Under the pieces are notes generated by a model that was not told the DNA's origin, ran no database searches, and saw only the letters and a program-made list of their open reading frames with translations. Below are positions 1 to 6,618 of a DNA stretch of 6,618 bases, one piece after another; position 1 is the first letter of the stretch, and each line of letters starts with the position of its first letter. Source of the stretch: Actinomycetes bacterium. GTDB lineage: Bacteria > Actinomycetota > Acidimicrobiia > Acidimicrobiales > Acidimicrobiaceae. The stretch covers positions 1-6,618 of the forward strand of contig JAJYGZ010000255.1 of assembly GCA_021790495.1 (NCBI GenBank), written 5' to 3'. The translations under genes and the position numbers were made by a program.

Positions 1-1001
1 GAAGGTGGCCACGCATAATGGATAACTTAGGTACTGTGGCGAGATTCCACCGGCCCCGCCAGAAACAGCGACTGGCAATAGGCCAGAGAAAAATACCGTA
101 CCATTCGGGAGCAGCGGGGCTGGCTGGTATTTGCTCGGAAAGTGGAGGATCACGTCGCGCGTATTGGGTCTTTGGGAAATTCGAAGCGTCGCGTTCGACA
201 TGTCTGGAACTCCTTCAAAATTGCCGGGCGCGCCAGTAATCGTGGCGATAATGCCAGATTTTGAAAGCGACATCGTTGTGGGACCAATGCTCGACCAATT
301 CGCTGCGCTATAGGGGGCGCAACTGAAGAGTTGAGCTGGCTTCCGGGAAGCCGAACTTGACAACGACGTCCCCGGCGCTTTAGCGCTTTTAGCTACGGAC
401 GACGGACTCTGAGACCGTTGCGAGGCCGAGGATCCAAGTGATGAAGTAGCGCTTCCGCAAGATGACAGTACTCCCGCGATCAGCGCGACCAGCAAGGCCG
501 ACCGAATCTTCAATTAAATTCTCACCGCCTGCCCCAGCCCATACGCGAGGGGATAACCGTACTTTAGCCCAACGTCTGGTCAGCGAAACGTCACGGGCGA
601 GGCCCATCAGACGTCCCGTGAAGCATAGTAAATTCCTGACTTTCGGACCCAGATTGCGACCGCCTCGCTGGGAAGGTCGGCACATTCGGAAGATAAACAC
701 CGCTCATCGCTTTGGGCAAATAGCGGCCCTCGAGTCCGAAGATCGCTCCATTTTCTGCGACGACGCCGTCCAGGGGCGAATCTTAATCATCACCGCCGAT
801 ACGATGCCGCGACCGCCCACGGTTGCGTTGTCAGAGACCACGAGCGGATCCGAGAAGAGGGCCCTCGATATGGTATGAGGTACGCCACCGCCAACCGAAA
901 ATAGGGTCTGATACCGCCTAAAGAGTCCTTTGCTTATTTGTCGAGATGCATTTGAGGCCAAGCCGATCCAATGAAGGAGCCGCGGTGATTTTTAAAATCG
1001 A
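1..1001. other. Gene-poor region, no supported coding sequence
   Basis: I see no recognisable gene here on either strand. A plus frame is open from the left edge to a stop at 237-239, and another runs 131-313. A plus frame at 462-878 overlaps a minus frame covering 961-389 that is broken by one TGA at 704-706. None has a convincing ribosome binding site, and the predicted proteins are rich in Arg, Pro and Ser with no family motif. The minus frame uses codons such as ATA, CTA and AGG that are scarce in the clear genes to the right. The stretch could be a long intergenic region, a decayed gene, or the site of a non-coding RNA. A left-edge fragment of an unrecognised gene ending at 239 cannot be excluded. 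Confidence 0.5.
320..390 (+). terminator. Hairpin cluster ending in a short T run, possible terminator
   Basis: Three small inverted repeats lie close together. CAACT/AGTTG (320-324 with 329-333) has a GAAG loop. GGCTTC/GAAGCC (338-343 with 347-352, loop CGG) could be extended by outer AGTT/AACT pairing. GCGC/GCGC (375-378 with 383-386, loop TTTA) is followed by TTTT at 387-390. The last one has the order of a weak intrinsic terminator in the plus direction, but its stem is only 4 to 5 pairs and there is no confident plus-strand gene before it. It may instead be part of a structured RNA or chance. Confidence 0.22.
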
Positions 1002-1286
1002 TTAGGAAAAATGGCCCCGCGCATAGACAATTCCTCGCTGTCGCTCGCGATACATCTTTCGTCTTTCCCGCTCAGAAAGACCACCCCAAATTCCAAATCT
1101 TTCGTCACGCGTTAGCGCGTACTCAAGACAATCCGCCTGCACCTGACACTCCTTGCAAATCGCCTTAGCTGACGCAGACGGGACGCCGCGGTCCGGATAA
1201 AAGATGTCGGGATCCCACCCCTTGCAGCGAGCTTTCTCGTGCCAGTTCTCCATGGCTATGGAGAGATCTTGCCCGACGATGGTCAC
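1002..1286 (-). CDS. whiB: WhiB-family [4Fe-4S] transcriptional regulator
   Basis: This 94-residue protein is a complete WhiB-like (Wbl) regulator, a small cytoplasmic protein that carries an oxygen- and nitric-oxide-sensitive [4Fe-4S] cluster and acts on transcription, usually by binding the principal sigma factor. The four cluster cysteines are visible at 21, 44, 47 and 53 (spacing C-X22-C-X2-C-X5-C). The family beta-turn GIWGG is at 65-69. A basic stretch (SERERRKMYRERQR, 71-84) follows, as expected for the DNA-contacting tail. The segment DERFGIWGGLSERERR is closest, from memory, to the WhiB2/WhmD group linked to septation, but subgroup assignment is only tentative. GTG at 1286 is chosen as the start because AAGGAG lies 7 bases before it; an in-frame ATG at codon 12 lacks such a site. 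The gene lies 253 bases after the VWA gene on the same strand and probably has its own promoter. Confidence 0.95.
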   Translation of the reverse strand: MTIVGQDLSIAMENWHEKARCKGWDPDIFYPDRGVPSASAKAICKECQVQADCLEYALTRDERFGIWGGLSERERRKMYRERQRGIVYARGHFS

Positions 1287-1539
1287 AGCCAGTCTCCTTC
1301 CCCCAAAGGTTCAAACTTCGCTCACCCGAACGTCGCTCCACGTCGACGGAGACATTTCCACCGGCAGACGGCGAACTGTCTGTGATCTTAGCTAACTGGA
1401 ATCGGCGTTCGTTCAATTCCAAACTAAATTTCTTTTCCGACCAGTTGCACGTCATCACATACTCAAACTCAAGGTATCAACTGTCGCCACTACCGCGAAT
1501 CGCACTTGAGTCCCAGCAACCGCTATGCGGAACCAAACT
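1287..1539 (-). promoter_or_regulatory. whiB upstream region with a candidate promoter
   Basis: This is the 253-base non-coding gap between the VWA stop codon and the whiB start. A possible sigma-70-type promoter on the minus strand is TTGAAC (1416-1411) and TAGCTA (1394-1389), 16 bases apart, which would leave a leader of about 100 bases. A small inverted repeat (CCGC/GCGG at 1530-1527 and 1523-1520) follows the VWA gene but has no T run, so no terminator can be claimed. The length fits separate control of whiB, as Wbl genes are commonly expressed from their own regulated promoters. The promoter boxes are by-eye matches only. Confidence 0.3.
1294..1301 (-). promoter_or_regulatory. Ribosome binding site of whiB
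   Basis: On the minus strand the sequence reads GGAAGGAG, ending 7 bases before the GTG at 1286. This is a near-ideal Shine-Dalgarno sequence, and it decides in favour of the GTG start over the internal ATG 11 codons later. Confidence 0.8.
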
Positions 1540-3540
1540 TCAAACGCGGTGACCTTCGAGGAAGTCGACGAGAACGTAGCGCCCCAGGCTCTGGGGATCG
1601 GTGTAAAAGACGCGCCCTCGGTTTATCTCGGCGAGCCGCGTCATGAAATCACGAAGGTAGTCATTTGCGTCCAACACGAATGTGTTGATGACGATACCCG
1701 CGCGCGTACATCTCTTGACTTCACGCAGCGTCGCGGCGATCGTCTCCGGCGCGGGGGGATAGCTGAAGAACGGCTGACCGTCACTCAAGATGTGCGCCGT
1801 GGGCTCGCCGTCGGTAATCATCAAAATCTGGTGCTTTCCGGGCCGTCCCGAGAGCAATTTTCTCGATCGCCGCAGGGCATCTTCCATATTGGTACCGTAC
1901 ACATAGTCCCACGAAACGCTCGGAAGGTCCTTTGCCTTGATTTCGTGTGCCACCTCGGAAAAGCCCACTATCGCCAAATAGTCCTTCGGATATCGCGTTG
2001 AAATTAGCGAATGCAGGGCAACAGCGACCTTCTTGGCAGACAAAAAATTGTCCCTCAAAGGCATCGATAGCGAAAGGTCGAGGCAAAGCACTGTGGAAGC
2101 GGCAAGCAAGACCTCGTTGGTCTCGATTTCGAAGTCTTCCACCTTGATCTTAAGCGGCAAACCGCCACCCTGGCGGACGATGGTGTTGCGCAGCGTGTTC
2201 TGGATGGAAAGATTCAGCGGGTCGCCGAATTCATATGCCTTGGTCTCAAAATCCTTGTCAATCCCGACGCCCGAACGGTGCCACTCGTGCGAGCCGAACT
2301 TTCCTTCGTCGAGCTGGCTAAAGACGTCGCCAAGCATCTTCTCGCCGATCTTGCGCAGGCCGCGCGCACTTAGTTCGAGACGATCCTCAGTTGTGGAAAT
2401 AAGTCCGGCTTCTTCGAGCTGGCGCGCAACCTCGGCTAGGCGCTTGAGGGAGTTTGACGCCTGCTCCCCCAAGGATTCACGAATCTGATCGAAGTCGAGG
2501 TGCGAGAGGTCCCCCGGCGAGGTTACCGAGCGAAGAACGCTCTCCGCGGACTCCAAGTCCGCGAGTTGACCGAGCGCGTCCCGCGCCTCGGCAACACTCA
2601 TCGGGCCATTGCCTCTAAACCCCATTTGCGAGATGGCGTTGAGGTCCAGCATCGACGAAAGCGAGCCCATCAGCTGATTCATTTGCCAAGAAAGGTCGAG
2701 GTCGGAAAACGCTGCCCCAGCCAACGACGCCAACTCGGCTTGCTGGGCCGCAGATAGCGCGCCGAACGCCAGCGACGCAGCCGCCATTTGAGCTACCAAG
2801 TGCTCGATGAGCTCTGCGGTATTCGAAATCCCGGGAGGAAAGACCCCCGAATACTTAGACATGAACTCCTCGAACGCAGCATTGGTATCCTCTCCTCGGC
2901 CATGCGAGGCAATTAGGGCATTTAGCTCCGAGAGCATCTCGCGAGTAGCGGCGACATCGCGTGGCGTCATCTTCGAAAGCGACTCTTTGGCGGAATCGAA
3001 GAATGACCTCGACAGCTCATCGCGCACAGACTCGATCAGCTCGTCGAATCGGGCCTTTGCTTCGGGTGAGACGAACCCATACTGACTCAAGCCGGCCAAC
3101 TTGGACGACACCGATGGGCCAAGTGCATCTAGCTCAAGCTGGCGATCGAGAAACAGCTCTTCAGCGGCATGAATTCGATCCTGATCTCCAGAACCTGAAG
3201 CGTCATCGAGATACTTGTCAAGTGATCGGCGTTCTTGGGCGAGGATCTCGCGAAGCGCGCTGTCGAGCTCGCGGGTTCTGCCGCTGGGATCGTAGCGCGC
3301 CAAAATCTCCTCGCGTCGATCTTTGAGACGCGAAAGAACCTCGCGCAGACCAAGGATATCCTCCCCGTCATGCCGCCGAACTCCCTTGGCAAGAAGTTCG
3401 CGCAGCGCCGCGGCGGGGTCTCCGTGATACAAAAGGGACTCAGAAATTTCGGAAAAGATCTCGTCCGCATCAAGGTTGAAGTCCTGGCTTCCATCCCAGC
3501 GACCGTAACTTACGCTCCGCCAGTTTCCGGCGCGTCTCAT
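1540..3540 (-). CDS. VWA-domain protein, partner of the MoxR-like ATPase (Rv0959-like)
   Basis: This is a 666-residue soluble protein with no signal peptide or membrane segment. The C-terminal part (about 478-660) is a von Willebrand factor A domain with an intact metal-binding MIDAS: D488-x-S490-x-S492, T550 in YGTNMEDAL and D577 in MITDGEP. The N-terminal two thirds are helical and charged. They include an Ala/Met-rich helical part (about 240-300) and a segment at about 365-400 (LEEAGLI...LELSARGLRKIG) that looks like the end of a winged helix. A conserved-looking YEFGDPLNLSIQNTLRN stretch (436-452) precedes the VWA domain. In MoxR/VWA pairs the VWA protein binds the target and couples it to the ATPase. 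The ATG overlaps the ATPase stop as ATGA, which implies translational coupling; only a weak GAAGAG-like site precedes it. It resembles, from memory, mycobacterial Rv0959, whose function is unknown. Confidence 0.9.
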   Translation of the reverse strand: MRRAGNWRSVSYGRWDGSQDFNLDADEIFSEISESLLYHGDPAAALRELLAKGVRRHDGEDILGLREVLSRLKDRREEILARYDPSGRTRELDSALREILAQERRSLDKYLDDASGSGDQDRIHAAEELFLDRQLELDALGPSVSSKLAGLSQYGFVSPEAKARFDELIESVRDELSRSFFDSAKESLSKMTPRDVAATREMLSELNALIASHGRGEDTNAAFEEFMSKYSGVFPPGISNTAELIEHLVAQMAAASLAFGALSAAQQAELASLAGAAFSDLDLSWQMNQLMGSLSSMLDLNAISQMGFRGNGPMSVAEARDALGQLADLESAESVLRSVTSPGDLSHLDFDQIRESLGEQASNSLKRLAEVARQLEEAGLISTTEDRLELSARGLRKIGEKMLGDVFSQLDEGKFGSHEWHRSGVGIDKDFETKAYEFGDPLNLSIQNTLRNTIVRQGGGLPLKIKVEDFEIETNEVLLAASTVLCLDLSLSMPLRDNFLSAKKVAVALHSLISTRYPKDYLAIVGFSEVAHEIKAKDLPSVSWDYVYGTNMEDALRRSRKLLSGRPGKHQILMITDGEPTAHILSDGQPFFSYPPAPETIAATLREVKRCTRAGIVINTFVLDANDYLRDFMTRLAEINRGRVFYTDPQSLGRYVLVDFLEGHRV

Positions 3541-4943
3541 CGATTTCTCTTCGCGTATATAGCCCCATATTCGCCCTGGTATTTATTGAGTCGTTTTGCA
3601 AGATGCAAGCCTTCGAGCAAGAACTCCAGAGCGGAAAGTGCGGCGGGAAGCTCCGGCCGGGCCTCCAAGCGCTTGACCACGGCTTGAACCTCAGGCAGGG
3701 TCTCCAAAATCTTGCCTAGCGCCTCATCCGATACGTCGTCACCGACGGTTACTTCAAATCCGTCCTCGAAAATGCTGACCAAGCCACGAAGCTCGTCCAA
3801 GGATATCCGGCTTCGAAAGACCTCCAGAATCGACTTCGCGACGAGTTTCTGGATCACCGCAACCTCGTCTGTCTCTTCAACAGTATCTAATTCGATCTTG
3901 CCAGCCATGGAAGACGCAAGCACCCAAAAGTCGCTGGGACGCACTACCGCCAGAGCGGCGCCAGATAACAGCGACCGCCGAATCGCCGCCGCCTCAAGAG
4001 CTTCGTAGTTCGCTACCGTCGTCCTGACAGACACTCCCGAACGCTGGTTGATCGCCGGAGAAGTTCGTGCGAGCGCAGAGGTGGAAGCGATCGTAGCCCG
4101 GAGGTACTCCGGGAAATAGACCTCGATGTCCGAAGTCGGCGCTCTAAAGGCCTCCTGGTCAACGATCTCCAGTTCAATTTCGGCCGTGAGTGGGTAGTGG
4201 GTGCGGATCTGCGATCCAAACCTGTCCTTCAGCGGGGTAATCAGCCTTCCGCGATTGGTGTAATCTTCCGGGTTCGCGGACGCAATAAGCATCACGTCAA
4301 GCGGCAAAGCAATTCGGTAACCGCGGATTTGCACATCTCGCTCCTCGAGAATCGACAAAAGGCCGACCTGAATCCGTTCCGCCAAATCCGGCAATTCATT
4401 AATCGCAAAGATGCCGCGATTGGTTCGAGGGACAAGGCCAAAATGCATGGTGAGTTCATCGGCCAAGTACCTACCCTCGGCCACCTTGATCGGGTCGACC
4501 TCGCCGATCAGATCTGCCATCGACGTGTCCGGCGTCGCGAGCTTCTCACCGAAACGCTGGCTCCGGTGCACAAACGAGACGGGCGTTTGGTCACCCATTT
4601 CCCCAATTAGAGCCTTGGCGAAAGCAGAGACGGGAGACAGCGGGTCGTCGTTGATTTCCGAGCCAGCCACGATCGGCATCCACTCGTCGAGCAAACCGAC
4701 CAGAGAGCGTATGATACGCGACTTGCCCTGGCCGCGCTCTCCCAGCAAAATGATGTCGTGCCCCGCGAGCAGCGCGGTCTCGAGCTGCGGAAGCACCGTG
4801 GAGTCATAGCCATGAATTCCTTCGATGAGTGGCTCTCCGCGGCGTATCTTGCCGATCGCATTTTTGCGAATCTCAGTCCTGACAGAAGTCGAGCACCATC
4901 CGGATCTCTTCAACGCACCTAACGTCGTAATTTCTTGGCTCAT
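3537..4943 (-). CDS. MoxR/Mg-chelatase-like AAA+ ATPase (Rv0958-like)
   Basis: This 468-residue protein is an AAA+ ATPase of the helix-2-insert class that includes MoxR, RavA and the magnesium chelatase ChlI/BchI subunit. Visible elements, counted from the ATG at 4943, are Walker A GERGQGKS (68-75), the conserved DLIGEVDPIKVAEGRYL region (144-160), a Walker B-like strand GIFAINEL (177-184), sensor 1 in ASANPEDYTNRG (N224), and a probable arginine finger in TPLKDRF (R241). The C-terminal third is a helical lid and extension. Walker B has Asn182 where Asp is usual, followed by the expected Glu183. Such ATPases form hexamers that remodel or activate target proteins with a VWA partner, here the next gene, with which it overlaps by 4 bases. 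It is probably not a true Mg chelatase, as no chlorophyll genes are seen. I chose ATG 4943 because homologues recalled from actinobacteria begin just before TLGALKxSG; an in-frame TTG at 4973 would add 10 residues. Neither start has a clear ribosome binding site. Confidence 0.93.
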   Translation of the reverse strand: MSQEITTLGALKRSGWCSTSVRTEIRKNAIGKIRRGEPLIEGIHGYDSTVLPQLETALLAGHDIILLGERGQGKSRIIRSLVGLLDEWMPIVAGSEINDDPLSPVSAFAKALIGEMGDQTPVSFVHRSQRFGEKLATPDTSMADLIGEVDPIKVAEGRYLADELTMHFGLVPRTNRGIFAINELPDLAERIQVGLLSILEERDVQIRGYRIALPLDVMLIASANPEDYTNRGRLITPLKDRFGSQIRTHYPLTAEIELEIVDQEAFRAPTSDIEVYFPEYLRATIASTSALARTSPAINQRSGVSVRTTVANYEALEAAAIRRSLLSGAALAVVRPSDFWVLASSMAGKIELDTVEETDEVAVIQKLVAKSILEVFRSRISLDELRGLVSIFEDGFEVTVGDDVSDEALGKILETLPEVQAVVKRLEARPELPAALSALEFLLEGLHLAKRLNKYQGEYGAIYAKRNR

Positions 4944-5099
4944 AGATACAACGATAGGCCAACTCGCCGCCAATGCTAAGACATCGACCTCATACGGCGA
5001 TAGCCGCCGAGACGGAGTTCGATATTGCCGAGGCCTCTAGGAAGGAGGACTTCAGCGCAAGATTTCACATCCGACGCATTTCGTGCAAAGCTATGAAGC
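4944..5099. promoter_or_regulatory. Divergent intergenic region between the ATPase gene and sdhA
   Basis: This 156-base spacer must carry the promoters of both divergent transcripts, since no other gene lies between. I could not find convincing -35/-10 pairs in either direction. A small inverted repeat CGGC-GATA-GCCG lies at 4995-5006. A strong Shine-Dalgarno-like AAGGAGG is at 5042-5048 on the plus strand, but no ordinary start codon lies at the right distance after it. Confidence 0.45.
5042..5048 (+). promoter_or_regulatory. Orphan Shine-Dalgarno-like site before sdhA
   Basis: AAGGAGG is a perfect anti-16S match but sits 51 bases before the sdhA GTG. No ATG, GTG or TTG lies 5 to 12 bases after it. 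A six-codon frame, GTG at 5083 to TGA at 5101-5103, overlaps the sdhA start as GTGA, but it is 34 bases away from this site. The site may be chance, a standby ribosome site, or a remnant of a lost upstream gene. Confidence 0.25.
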
Positions 5100-6618
5100 G
5101 TGAAAGTCCATTACCACAGTTACGACGCGGTTATCGTTGGCGCGGGCGGTGCAGGAATGCGAGCGGCAATCGAATTAGCCGGCAAGGCAAAGACTGCCGT
5201 AATTACCAAGCTCTACCCGACGCGCTCACACACAGGTGCTGCACAAGGCGGTATGTGCGCCGCCCTTTCGAACGTCGAAGAAGACTACTGGGAGTGGCAT
5301 GCCTTCGACACCGTCAAAGGCGGGGACTACCTCGGCGATCAAGAGGCGATCGACATCATGTGCCGCGAGGCAATCGACGCCGTAATCGACCTTGAACACT
5401 TTGGCATGCCCTTCTCCAGGACACCCGAGGGGCGCATAGACCAGCGGCGCTTCGGTGGACACACGCGCAACCACGGTGAAGCTCCGGTTCGGCGAGCGTG
5501 CTACGCCGCAGACAGAACCGGACACATGATCCTGCAAACCCTGTACCAGCAGTGCGTCGCAAATGACGTAAACTTCTTCAACGAATTCCAGGTCTTTGAC
5601 ATAATTTTTGACGATACGTCCGGGATCCGCCGCGTGGCCGCAGTCGTTGCATACGAGCTCGCGTCGGGAGACCTTCACGTCTTTGTCACCAAAGGGATCC
5701 TCTTTGCCACCGGCGGCTACGGTAAGATGTTCAGGATTTCATCCAACGCGCACACCTTGACCGGCGACGGCCCGGGCCTGCTCTACCACCGCGAAATCCC
5801 GATGGAAGACCTCGAGTTCTACCAGTTCCATCCAACCGGCATCTACGGCATGGGAATATTGCTATCTGAAGCCGCCCGCGGCGAAGGCGGAATACTTCGC
5901 AACGGCCTAGGGGAAAGGTTTATGGAGCGAGTCGCCCCGACCGTGAAAGATCTTGCTCCGCGCGATATGGTCTCTCGGGCTATCCACGCCGAGATCCTCC
6001 AAGGACGTGGTGCCGGTCCCGATAAAGACTACGTATACCTCGACCTAACCCACCTGCCGCCCGAACAGATCGATGCGAAGCTCCCCGACATTACCGACTT
6101 CGCAAGAACCTACCTCGGCATCGAACCAAAAACGCAGCCGATTCCGATTCAACCCACCGCTCATTACGCAATGGGGGGAATCCCGACCAACGTCAACGGA
6201 GAGGTCATCGTCGACGCCCACGAGACAGTGCTCCCCGGACTCTATGCGGCGGGCGAGTGCGCGTGCGTATCCGTCCACGGCGCCAACCGCCTCGGAACCA
6301 ACTCCCTCCTTGACATTATTGTCTTTGGTCGTCGTGGTGGCCGTGCCATGGCCGAGTACGTCAAGAACATCGAACATCCGGAAGTTCCCAAAGGCGCCGA
6401 GGACGCCGTAAAGGCGCGCATCGAAAACATCAAGGGTTCCACTGGCGCAGAGAAGGTATCTGTCCTGCGCAGCGAGCTTCAAGAGACCATGACCAACAAT
6501 GCCTCGGTGGTTAGAACCGCCCAGAGCCTCGACATCGCCAGAAACGCCATAGCCAAGTTGAAGGAGCGTTATCGCAATATCGGGATCGACGACAAGGGCG
6601 AAGTCTTCAACTACGACC
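5100..6618 (+). CDS. sdhA: Succinate dehydrogenase flavoprotein subunit, 3' end beyond window
   Basis: SdhA oxidises succinate to fumarate and passes the electrons through FAD to the Fe-S subunit SdhB of respiratory complex II, on the cytoplasmic face of the membrane. The 506 codons seen run without a frameshift and lack only the C-terminal end (family about 580-590 residues). The FAD-binding GAGGAG is at 14-19, and His44 in SHTGAAQGG is the covalent FAD site. Active-site residues corresponding to the E. coli enzyme are present: His244 (HPTG), Arg288 (PRDM), His355 (HYAMGG) and Arg397 (GANRLGTNSLLD). The GTG start is forced: the frame has a TGA two codons upstream (5094-5096), and homologues begin just before YDAVIVGAGGAG. 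It lacks a clear ribosome binding site at normal spacing. Actinobacterial operons are usually sdhC-sdhD-sdhA-sdhB, but here sdhA has no sdhC or sdhD before it and is divergent from the ATPase/VWA pair. The right-hand neighbours are not visible; sdhB is expected. Confidence 0.97.
   Translation, partial: MKVHYHSYDAVIVGAGGAGMRAAIELAGKAKTAVITKLYPTRSHTGAAQGGMCAALSNVEEDYWEWHAFDTVKGGDYLGDQEAIDIMCREAIDAVIDLEHFGMPFSRTPEGRIDQRRFGGHTRNHGEAPVRRACYAADRTGHMILQTLYQQCVANDVNFFNEFQVFDIIFDDTSGIRRVAAVVAYELASGDLHVFVTKGILFATGGYGKMFRISSNAHTLTGDGPGLLYHREIPMEDLEFYQFHPTGIYGMGILLSEAARGEGGILRNGLGERFMERVAPTVKDLAPRDMVSRAIHAEILQGRGAGPDKDYVYLDLTHLPPEQIDAKLPDITDFARTYLGIEPKTQPIPIQPTAHYAMGGIPTNVNGEVIVDAHETVLPGLYAAGECACVSVHGANRLGTNSLLDIIVFGRRGGRAMAEYVKNIEHPEVPKGAEDAVKARIENIKGSTGAEKVSVLRSELQETMTNNASVVRTAQSLDIARNAIAKLKERYRNIGIDDKGEVFNYD

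Noticed and set aside
200..313. Plus-strand fragment with a faint PurE-like pattern (VAIMPDFESD followed by MLDQF)
   Set aside because: Only about 20 residues loosely fit, the conserved GSDSD motif is not intact, the frame stops at 313, and no continuation is found in the other plus frames.
462..878. 138-codon open frame on the plus strand
   Set aside because: No ribosome binding site precedes the ATG, the first half is rich in Arg, Pro and Ser, and no motif is recognisable. A gene call is not justified.
987..999. AT-rich inverted repeat just after the whiB stop
   Set aside because: The stem is 5 weak pairs with no T run in the direction of whiB transcription, so a terminator is not supported.
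1165..1458. Minus-strand open frame overlapping whiB
   Set aside because: It overlaps the well-supported whiB in another frame, and its product has no family features.
1501..1530. tRNA-like stretch CTTGAGTCCCAGCAACC
   Set aside because: No cloverleaf, acceptor stem or anticodon arm can be folded around it on either strand.
4973..5395. Plus-strand open frame across the sdhA start
   Set aside because: It is out of frame with sdhA, which is certain from its FAD-binding and active-site motifs; the Arg-rich product is typical of an off-frame reading.
5226..5678. 150-codon minus-strand open frame inside sdhA
   Set aside because: It lies wholly antisense to sdhA and has no motif or ribosome binding site of its own.

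Overview
The window looks like chromosomal DNA of an actinobacterium with mid-range GC (roughly the mid-50s percent by eye). The strongest evidence is a complete WhiB-family Fe-S regulator, a family confined to Actinomycetota and their phages. The flavoprotein of succinate dehydrogenase and the AAA+/VWA gene pair also read like actinobacterial versions. No mobile element, CRISPR array, tRNA or rRNA was found.

Layout: bases 1-1001 hold no gene I can support, only overlapping open frames with poor codon use and a small cluster of hairpins. On the minus strand, reading right to left, come a MoxR/Mg-chelatase-like AAA+ ATPase (4943-3537), a large VWA-domain protein overlapping it by ATGA (3540-1540), a 253-base gap, and whiB (1286-1002). 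A 156-base divergent spacer (4944-5099) separates this group from sdhA on the plus strand, which starts with GTG at 5100 and runs off the right edge (506 codons seen, about 80 expected to be missing).

How the genes may work together: the ATPase and VWA protein are translationally coupled and form the classical MoxR-AAA+/VWA chaperone-like pair, in which the ATPase remodels a target delivered by the VWA partner. They resemble, from memory, the uncharacterised mycobacterial pair Rv0958/Rv0959. Their divergent position next to sdhA is the most interesting point. The best studied bacterial pair of this type, E. coli RavA-ViaA, binds the fumarate reductase flavoprotein FrdA, a homologue of SdhA. 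A role in maturation or control of succinate dehydrogenase is therefore a reasonable but unproven hypothesis. WhiB adds an Fe-S/redox-sensing regulator to the same neighbourhood. The lack of sdhC/sdhD before sdhA is unusual for an actinobacterial sdh operon.
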